This document shows, piece by piece, positions 6,928-11,835 of a stretch of DNA of 11,835 nt. The translations under genes and the position numbers were made by a program. The DNA comes from an uncultured Prevotellaceae bacterium. GTDB taxonomy: Bacteria > Bacteroidota > Bacteroidia > Bacteroidales > Bacteroidaceae. The stretch's first letter is position 1. Each line of letters begins with the position of its first letter. The stretch covers positions 1 through 11,835 of the forward strand of contig CALBJW010000181.1 in NCBI GenBank assembly GCA_937893145.1. The letters are read 5' to 3'. The notes beneath the pieces were generated by a model. It was given only the letters and a program-made list of their open reading frames with translations, was not told where the DNA came from and did no database searches.

Positions 6928-8982
6928 TTATTCAACTCTTCTGAGAACCATAGCGCAACGAGCTGGGATGTACAACTTCAACCAACCCTTTCCGTCCTTC
7001 TCATAGATAGGATCGTAGTTTGTGAAATGTTCTACACTATCGTCTGTAAGGTTGTTACCTCCAAAGAGTTTGTTATCAGTATTGAGTACCACTTCGTACT
7101 TTCCTTGTGGTACGATGAAACCATAATCTGTAAATGACTGCGATGGATTCCAGTTGAACACGAAGAGGAGACCACCACGAGAGTAAGCCATAACTTGGTC
7201 ACCATCATTGTGCCATACCTCCTGAACAGGTGTCTTCTGGATGTTCTTCTCGCTCTTGAGAACAGAGAGCATAGCCTCATCAAAGTCGCCGAGATAGTGA
7301 TAGCAGAGTTCCTTGTTGTCAACAAGGTTCCACTGACGACGACAATACTTATGACTCCAGCCGTTACCTTCGCGTGGGAAGTCAATCCATTCTGGATGTC
7401 CCCACTCATTACCCATGAAGTTGAGGTAAGCACCGTTCATTGTACTTGCTGTCACAAGACGAATCATCTTATGAAGAGCGATACCACGGTTTGCCATGAA
7501 GTTCTCATCACCCTTCTTGAAGTGCCAATACATATCGGCATCAACAAGCTGGAAGATTACGGTCTTGTCACCAACAAGTGCCTGGTCGTGGCTCTCTGCA
7601 TAAGTAACAGTCTTCTCGTCCTTACGGCGATTAGTCATTTCCCAAAGGATAGAAGATGGTTTCCAGTCTTCGTCCTTCACTTCCTTCATTGTCTTAATCC
7701 AGTAGTCAGGAACATTCATCTGCATACGGTAGTCGAATCCATAACCACCATCCTTGAATGGGGCGCAAAGACCAGGCATACCACTTACGTCTTCAGCAAT
7801 GGTGATTGCCTTAGGGTTAACCTCATGAATGAGTTGGTTAGCAAGGATAAGATAACAGATAGCATCATCATCCTGAGCACCATTGAAGTAGTCTGGATAA
7901 CCACCAATAACTGGGTTATGGCTCAAGTAGAGCATTGACATAACACCATCGAAACGGAATCCGTCGAAGTGGTATTCATCAAGCCAGAACTTACAGTTAG
8001 AGAGGAGGAAATGAAGAACCTCACCCTTTCCATAGTCGAAACAGAGACTATCCCAAAGGTTGTGTTCACGACGTGGTCCAGAATGGAAATACTGCGAACC
8101 ATCACCTGCGAAGTTACCAAGACCTTCGAGTTCGTTCTTTACTGCATGACTGTGAACGATATCCATGATGACTGCGATACCCATTTCATGTGCGGCATCA
8201 ACAAGTGCCTTCAACTCTTCTGGAGTACCGAAACGGCTTGATGCAGCGAAGAAATTGCTGACATGATAACCGAAACTGCCATAATATGGATGTTCTGCGA
8301 TTGCCATAATCTGGATAGCATTGTAACCATCCTTTGCAATACGAGGAAGAACATTGTCCTTGAATTCTGTATATGTTCCAACCTTCTCTGCATCCTGAGC
8401 CATACCAATGTGGCATTCATAGATGAGGAGTGGAGATGTGCTTGGCTTGAAGTTCTTCTTCTTCCATTCGTATGGCTGTTCTGGAGCCCAAGCCTGAGCA
8501 GAGAATATCTTTGTCTGTTCGTCCTGAACCACACGTCTTGCCCAAGCAGGGATGCGTTCGCCTTCACCACCATTCCACTTCACCTTAAGCTTATAGATAT
8601 CGCCATGCTTCATCTGCTTGTTAGTAAGCTTAATCTCCCAGTTGCCACCCTTGAGAGCCTTCATCTTGTACTTCTCGTCTTCTTGCCATCCGTTGAACTC
8701 ACCGATGACATAGATTTCAGTAGCGTTAGGCGCCCATTCACGGAGTACCCAACCCTTCTCTGTCTTATGAAGACCGAAGTAGAGGTAACCAGTTGCAAAC
8801 TCGCTCAAAGTCTTTTTGCCCTGAGTAAGTTCATGAGCCTTCTCGATAGCATGAAGATGACGACCAACGATTGCTGGTTCGTATGGTTCGAGCCACTTGT
8901 CATTCTTGACAAGTCCTATATGCTTTACCTTAGGTGCCTTCTTTGCAGCAGCCTTTGGTGTTGTATTCTTTTTGCAAGCCAT
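6928..8982 (-). CDS. glgB: 1,4-alpha-glucan branching enzyme, eukaryote-type (GH13)
   Basis: The enzyme cuts alpha-1,4-glucan chains and rejoins them by alpha-1,6 links to branch glycogen in the cytoplasm. The 684-aa protein has a basic N-terminal tail (residues 4-20, rich in K and A), a CBM48-like beta domain (about 65-160), a GH13 barrel (about 185-580) and a C-terminal all-beta domain. The GH13 motifs are MDIVHSH (273-279), DGFRFDGV with nucleophile D345 (340-347), AEDVSG with acid/base E397 (396-401) and AESHDQ with D466 (462-467). The ECHIGMA and WEMTNRR segments and the overall length resemble the plant/fungal GLC3-type (GH13_8) rather than the E. coli GlgB type. It starts 12 nt after the yhcH-family stop and ends 9 nt before the membrane-protein gene. 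No other glycogen gene is in the window. Confidence 0.96.
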   Translation of the reverse strand: MACKKNTTPKAAAKKAPKVKHIGLVKNDKWLEPYEPAIVGRHLHAIEKAHELTQGKKTLSEFATGYLYFGLHKTEKGWVLREWAPNATEIYVIGEFNGWQEDEKYKMKALKGGNWEIKLTNKQMKHGDIYKLKVKWNGGEGERIPAWARRVVQDEQTKIFSAQAWAPEQPYEWKKKNFKPSTSPLLIYECHIGMAQDAEKVGTYTEFKDNVLPRIAKDGYNAIQIMAIAEHPYYGSFGYHVSNFFAASSRFGTPEELKALVDAAHEMGIAVIMDIVHSHAVKNELEGLGNFAGDGSQYFHSGPRREHNLWDSLCFDYGKGEVLHFLLSNCKFWLDEYHFDGFRFDGVMSMLYLSHNPVIGGYPDYFNGAQDDDAICYLILANQLIHEVNPKAITIAEDVSGMPGLCAPFKDGGYGFDYRMQMNVPDYWIKTMKEVKDEDWKPSSILWEMTNRRKDEKTVTYAESHDQALVGDKTVIFQLVDADMYWHFKKGDENFMANRGIALHKMIRLVTASTMNGAYLNFMGNEWGHPEWIDFPREGNGWSHKYCRRQWNLVDNKELCYHYLGDFDEAMLSVLKSEKNIQKTPVQEVWHNDGDQVMAYSRGGLLFVFNWNPSQSFTDYGFIVPQGKYEVVLNTDNKLFGGNNLTDDSVEHFTNYDPIYEKDGKGWLKLYIPARCAMVLRRVE

Positions 8983-8994
8983 AATATTTACGAT

Positions 8995-9435
8995 TTAACA
9001 TTTAACCTTGAAAATAGCCTTCTCAATCTCAACCTCACTAACACATGGAGCATGACCATCCTGTGGGAAGAAGATGACGAACTGTCCAGGATAGATTGTG
9101 ACATATTCCTTTGCCAATCCAGGATAGAAAGTGATGTCCTTCACCTCGTTGTACTCAGCCTCTGGGAGTTCCTTGCGAGGAGTGTATCCCATAGCCTCTG
9201 GCACATTAAGTGGAATCTGAATGTCAATCATGAGGTTGTGGCTTTCGATGCGAGCTTCTTCCTTTGTCTTACCACGAGAAAGGTTACGGTTAAGGAACAA
9301 GTCCTTGCCTTCAATCTCATATTTGCCAGCCTCGAGAGCAAGCAAATCATTCTGCGAAATATACTCAGCAACCTTACCAAACAATGGGTTAAGAGCTGCA
9401 TACTTTCCTAAGTTGTCGATAGTGTCGATAATCAT
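8995..9435 (-). CDS. YhcH/YjgK/YiaL family protein (DUF386)
   Basis: This is a 146-aa cupin-like protein of the family that includes E. coli YhcH (linked to sialic acid anomer use) and EbgC (a beta-galactosidase subunit). Family landmarks are the N-terminal MIIDTIDNLGKYAALNP, a metal-site candidate around E64, H66 and D71 in IESHNLMIDIQ, and H128 in FFPQDGHAPC near the end. Known members act on free sugars, for instance by changing anomer state; the substrate here is unknown. Its ATG (9433-9435) overlaps the stop of the upstream phosphatase gene as ATGA, implying coupled translation. Cotranscription with glgB points to a sugar role rather than proving one. It is cytoplasmic, with no signal peptide. 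Confidence 0.93.
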   Translation of the reverse strand: MIIDTIDNLGKYAALNPLFGKVAEYISQNDLLALEAGKYEIEGKDLFLNRNLSRGKTKEEARIESHNLMIDIQIPLNVPEAMGYTPRKELPEAEYNEVKDITFYPGLAKEYVTIYPGQFVIFFPQDGHAPCVSEVEIEKAIFKVKC

Positions 9436-10229
9436 AGTATATCTTTTAGTTTAGTTAAAAATTCATCATGTATCAAACCATTGGTTGCAAGCGTTTCCTC
9501 ACCAGTCAACCACTTGTTGCCACCACTATAGTCTGTGATGCGACCTCCTGCATTCTGCAGTATGATGCTACCAGCTGTCACATCCCAAGGCTTGATGTAC
9601 GACTCGATGTAAGCATCAAATCGTCCACATGCCACATAGCATAATTCTGTCTGTGCAGAACCAAGATTACGAATGCTGATGCTGTTGCCATAGAGAGCAT
9701 CTACAAGCGACTTGACCTTTGGTTTCCATCTATTCACATCGTAAGGATAACCGATGCAGATGAAGGCATCATTAACAACCTCTGCTCTGCCAACATGTAT
9801 CTCCTCACCATTCATCAACGACTTACCGCCCTTGTACGAACTGAACATCTCATCGCAAACTACTTCGTAAACAACTCCCACAACGACCTCATCCGCTTCT
9901 TTCAATCCGATGGCAACACAATATGGTGCCATGTTATGCACAAAGTTTGATGTACCATCGAGTGGGTCCACAATCCAAGTCAAGGATGAAGTCTCCGTAC
10001 TCTGCGAGTCGGCTGTTCCCTCTTCTGTGACGAAGTGTGCTTCTGGAACGATATCCTTGAGTTTTGCAACAATCAACTTTTCTGTTTCTTTGTCCACATA
10101 ACTCACATAGTCGTGAGCACCCTTCACCTCTACGCGGTTGATGTCAAAACTCTTGCGTTGCTCACGGATAAAACCACCCGCTTCACGAGCAACCTCAATG
10201 ACTCTATTTGTTATTAACTCGTAATCCAC
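9432..10229 (-). CDS. inositol monophosphatase family protein (SuhB-like), GTG start
   Basis: This is a 265-aa Mg2+/Li+-type phosphatase of the IMPase/FBPase/CysQ superfamily. Metal-site motifs are complete: VTEEG (E69, E70), WIVDPLDGTSNF (D88, D91, G92, T93) and PWDVTAGSIILQNAGG (D216). NLGSAQTELCYVACGRFDAY (189-207) matches the SuhB/IMPA signature region. Substrates in the family include inositol-1-phosphate, sugar phosphates and PAP; sequence alone does not choose among them. The start is a GTG at 10227-10229: the upstream frame closes at the TAA of the MORN gene only five codons earlier, there is no early in-frame ATG, and this start gives the normal family N-terminus. An ATG at 10240-10242 is in another frame that stops after about 12 codons. 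Its TGA overlaps the next gene's ATG. Confidence 0.93.
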   Translation of the reverse strand: MDYELITNRVIEVAREAGGFIREQRKSFDINRVEVKGAHDYVSYVDKETEKLIVAKLKDIVPEAHFVTEEGTADSQSTETSSLTWIVDPLDGTSNFVHNMAPYCVAIGLKEADEVVVGVVYEVVCDEMFSSYKGGKSLMNGEEIHVGRAEVVNDAFICIGYPYDVNRWKPKVKSLVDALYGNSISIRNLGSAQTELCYVACGRFDAYIESYIKPWDVTAGSIILQNAGGRITDYSGGNKWLTGEETLATNGLIHDEFLTKLKDIL

Positions 10230-10241
10230 AGTCGTAAGCCA

Positions 10242-11390
10242 TTACTGCTGAACAATTCTACCACGCTGATAAACGCCCTTTCTCAACACATTGCCGTTGC
10301 GGTCCTTCTCTACGAATGCACCATCACGAACATCATCAACAAATGAACCTTCATAACGAACTCCATCAGGACCTTCTTCTATGCCCTTGCCGTTCTTCAT
10401 TCCGTTCTTGAAGTGTCCCTTGAACTTTGTTCCGTCTGAAAGGCGAAGAACACCTTCACCATTCATCTCGCCCTGAGCCCATTCGCCTTCATACAGGTCA
10501 CCATTAGCACCAGTGAACTTACCACGTCCGTGCTCATGGTCATCAATCCATGTACCTTCGTATCGGCTACCATCAGGCCATGTGAACACGCCCACACCTT
10601 CCATCAGTCCGTTCTTGAACTGACCAACATACTTACGTTTGTCGGAATATGTGAAGATGCCCTGACCTGTGCGTTCACCACGCTGGTATTCACCTTCGTA
10701 CTTATCGCCATTCTTGAAAGTGTAGATACCGCGACCATGCATCATGTCATCACGCCATCCACCTACATATTTGTCTCCATTAGCATAAACGTATGTACCC
10801 TGACCATTTCGCATGTCATCAGCCATCTCACCTGTATAGACAGCACCATCACGCCAGTCGAACACGCCCTTGCCACACTTCTTGTCACCTTTCCACATGC
10901 CCTTGTAATAAACACCGTTAGCCCATGTGTAGGTGCCTTCGCCTTCACGCTTGTCCTGATACCATTCGCCTTCGTACTTGTCTCCATTGTAGTAGTACAT
11001 TGTACCTCTACCCTGCTGACAGTCTATATACCAAAGGCCATCATACTTATTATTATTCGCAAAGTAGTAAACACCGTTTCCGTGCTGATGATCCTGATGC
11101 CATGAGCCTTCATATTTTTCTCCATCGGTGAAGATATATACTCCGTATCCCTGACGCTTTCCCTTCACATATTCACCTTCGTAAACATCACCAGTCTTGA
11201 ATGTTGTCTTACCTTTTCCACTTGGTTTGCCATTGTCAAGTTCACCGTAATATACAGCCTTGTCCTTTGGGAACTCGTAAGTTCCAATCACCACTTTCTG
11301 GGCGGACATAGACATGAAACTAAACGCGGTAACAAAACCAGCAAACAGATATCTCTTTATGTTTTTATTGCTATTATAGTGTATGTTCAT
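10242..11390 (-). CDS. secreted protein with 14 MORN repeats
   Basis: This 382-aa protein is a signal peptide plus a MORN array. The signal peptide has a basic N-region (KNIKR), a hydrophobic core (14-26) and likely cleavage at SMSA|Q (after A30). From residue 46 to 367 the protein is 14 tandem 23-residue repeats of the form KYEGEW...GxGxY.(Y/W)xxGD, then a 15-residue tail. MORN arrays form long beta sheets; known ones mediate binding, oligomerisation or lipid association, and no enzyme domain is present here. The frame is open to an ATG at 11418-11420, but the ATG at 11388-11390 was chosen: it gives a compact signal peptide and a leader of about 41 nt from the best promoter, whereas the upstream ATG would add only ten residues and an 11-nt leader. 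It heads the operon; the phosphatase follows 12 nt later. The function is unknown. Confidence 0.92.
   Translation of the reverse strand: MNIHYNSNKNIKRYLFAGFVTAFSFMSMSAQKVVIGTYEFPKDKAVYYGELDNGKPSGKGKTTFKTGDVYEGEYVKGKRQGYGVYIFTDGEKYEGSWHQDHQHGNGVYYFANNNKYDGLWYIDCQQGRGTMYYYNGDKYEGEWYQDKREGEGTYTWANGVYYKGMWKGDKKCGKGVFDWRDGAVYTGEMADDMRNGQGTYVYANGDKYVGGWRDDMMHGRGIYTFKNGDKYEGEYQRGERTGQGIFTYSDKRKYVGQFKNGLMEGVGVFTWPDGSRYEGTWIDDHEHGRGKFTGANGDLYEGEWAQGEMNGEGVLRLSDGTKFKGHFKNGMKNGKGIEEGPDGVRYEGSFVDDVRDGAFVEKDRNGNVLRKGVYQRGRIVQQ
10290..11255 (-). repeat. 14 x 69-bp coding tandem repeat (MORN units)
   Basis: The DNA encoding residues 46-367 has a 69-bp period, 14 units without a gap. Units keep the [VKRL](Y/F)xG start and the central G-x-G but differ at most other codons, so the array is old and diverged rather than a recent, slippage-prone expansion. 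Unit 14 has lost the central GxG pattern (DGAFVEKDRNGN), marking the end of the array. Confidence 0.9.
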
Positions 11391-11437
11391 TATTTTATAG
11401 TGATTTCCAAAATTACTCATTAAAATATTTTACACTA

Positions 11438-11471
11438 CAAAAGTAATGAAAAAAAACGACAATACCTCAAT
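11438..11471 (-). promoter_or_regulatory. candidate promoter of the MORN-IMPase-yhcH-glgB operon
   Basis: On the minus strand TACTTTTG (11438-11445) fits TAnnTTTG, with ATTG (11468-11471) 22 nt upstream as a weak -33 element. Initiation would be near 11431, about 41 nt before the chosen ATG. A second match, TAATTTTG (11408-11415), lies downstream; its -33 TTTG would be 11438-11441, inside the first -7 box. It would put initiation near 11401, about 11 nt before the ATG. Only one of the two may be real. Confidence 0.5.
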
Positions 11472-11560
11472 TCTTTAAGATTTATTTAGTTTTTTAAGCA
11501 AAACATTATAGTTTTTGAAACACTGAGCAACGAAAACCGACGATGCAGAAACAAAGGAAC

Positions 11561-11586
11561 AAAAAAAAAGTATCCTTACGGATACT
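11561..11586 (-). terminator. intrinsic terminator of the tRNA-Glu transcript
   Basis: Read on the minus strand, AGTATCC and GGATACT form a 7-bp stem closed by a GTAA (GNRA-type) tetraloop, followed directly by nine T residues (rc of 11561-11569). It lies about 41 nt past the tRNA-Glu 3' end and well before the MORN operon promoter. This is a textbook Rho-independent terminator and the clearest one in the window. Confidence 0.88.
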
Positions 11587-11627
11587 CGAATTAACTTAAC
11601 TTTAAAAACTTATTATGAAAAAAATTT

Positions 11628-11702
11628 TGGTAGCGAGTATGAGAATCGAACTCATCTTCCATGCGTGAGAGGCATGTGTCCTAGCCGATAGACGAACTCG
11701 CC
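11628..11702 (-). tRNA. tRNA-Glu(CUC)
   Basis: A complete 75-nt gene including an encoded CCA (rc of 11628-11630). The acceptor strands are GGCGAGT and ACTCGCT, so the first pair is G1-U72 wobble and the other six are canonical. The anticodon arm is CATGC-CTCTCAC-GCATG, giving anticodon CTC, which reads GAG (Glu). The T arm is ATGAG-TTCGATT-CTCAT. The D-arm segment (GTCTATCGGCTAGGAC) resembles tRNA-Glu of other bacteria. A tandem copy follows at 11781. Confidence 0.93.
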
Positions 11703-11780
11703 AGGAGACTTAGCTTGCATAGGAGTTGGAAGCTCTCCTATGTAGCTCCTGCCATTTCAAGTCATTGGCAGTTTGTTAGG
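11703..11780 (-). other. foldable 78-nt spacer between tandem tRNA-Glu genes
   Basis: The spacer holds a stem CATAGGAG/CTCCTATG (11718-11725 with 11735-11742, 9-nt loop), which can be extended by AGCT/AGCT (11712-11715 with 11744-11747) across a small internal loop. A second small stem, TGCCA/TGGCA, is at 11750-11754 and 11766-11770. An alternative pairing, CAGGAG/CTCCTG (11702-11707 with 11746-11751), would include the first base of the inner tRNA. It has no T run, so it is not a terminator; processing of a joint precursor is a plausible role. There is no open reading frame of note. Confidence 0.6.
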
Positions 11781-11835
11781 TGGTAGCGAGTATGAGAATC
11801 GAACTCATCTTCCATGCGTGAGAGGCATGTGTCCT
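11781..11835 (-). tRNA. second tRNA-Glu(CUC), 5' part beyond the window
   Basis: These 55 nt are identical to 11628-11682, the 3' part of the first tRNA-Glu, including encoded CCA, T arm and the CTC anticodon loop. The remaining 20 or so nt of the 5' side lie past position 11835. The two copies, 153 bp apart start to start, must be a recent duplication or be kept alike by gene conversion. Both read in the same direction, so the copy at the edge is transcribed first. Confidence 0.9.

Noticed and set aside
7195..7938. 247-codon plus-strand frame inside glgB
   Set aside because: It lies wholly antisense to the conserved GH13 barrel; composition looks like a shadow frame.
8263..9411. 382-codon open frame on the plus strand opposite glgB and the yhcH-family gene
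   Set aside because: It spans two well-supported minus-strand genes, has no family motif and no promoter or leader of its own, and its Leu/Ser/Cys-rich text is typical of antisense frames.
10240..10242. ATG overlapping the MORN stop as an alternative start for the phosphatase
   Set aside because: It is in a different frame from the phosphatase and reaches a stop after about a dozen codons.
10530..11105. 191-codon plus-strand frame opposite the MORN array
   Set aside because: It is a by-product of the 69-bp repeat on the other strand, which keeps stops out of the antisense frame.
1..11835. CRISPR array, insertion sequence or phage content
   Set aside because: No spaced direct repeats of CRISPR type, no transposase or integrase frames and no terminal inverted repeats were seen. 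The only long direct repeat is the duplicated tRNA-Glu, and tRNA genes at both edges show no attachment-site duplication within the window.

Overview
This 11.8-kb window looks like chromosomal DNA of a member of the Bacteroidota, most likely the Bacteroidales and possibly Prevotella-like. The evidence is: promoters of the TAnnTTTG (-7) / TTTG (-33) type used by this phylum, A/T-rich leaders without clear Shine-Dalgarno sites, a family mix typical of the group (an acidic lipoprotein resembling DUF4348, a membrane protein possibly of DUF6057, a eukaryote-type GlgB, a secreted MORN protein), and moderate GC. All eight protein genes appear intact. I see no insertion sequence, phage gene or CRISPR array. 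The genus is an inference.

Layout. A partial tRNA-Gly(GCC) lies on the minus strand at the left edge (1-54), with a near-consensus promoter at 101-131. Next comes a minus-strand operon, transcribed from about 2862 down to 177: lipoprotein, then murB (13-nt gap), then a PhnP-like metallo-beta-lactamase-fold hydrolase (ATGA overlap). A divergent promoter region (2869-2927) separates it from plus-strand pheS (2967-3986). pheS is followed, past a perfect 17-bp inverted repeat, by a cytoplasmic-looking 5'-nucleotidase-family gene (4054-5733). A second, shorter hairpin with the same core lies just after that gene, where it meets a convergent operon.

The second minus-strand operon runs from about 11431 to 5770: a secreted protein with 14 MORN repeats, an inositol-monophosphatase-family phosphatase with a GTG start, a YhcH/YjgK/YiaL-family protein, glycogen branching enzyme (GlgB), and a polytopic membrane protein of unknown function. 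Gaps are 12, -4, 12 and 9 nt, so one transcript is likely. At the right edge are two tandem minus-strand tRNA-Glu(CUC) genes, the outer one cut by the window end. They are separated by a foldable spacer and end at a clear intrinsic terminator (11561-11586).

How the genes work together. The first operon is centred on cell-wall precursor synthesis (MurB). pheS supplies the alpha subunit of Phe-tRNA synthetase; pheT is not in the window. The second operon couples glycogen branching with a sugar- or inositol-phosphate phosphatase and a probable sugar-processing YhcH protein, together with two envelope proteins of unknown role. The least explained items are this operon, the paired palindromes around the nucleotidase gene, and the tandem tRNA-Glu(CUC) unit.
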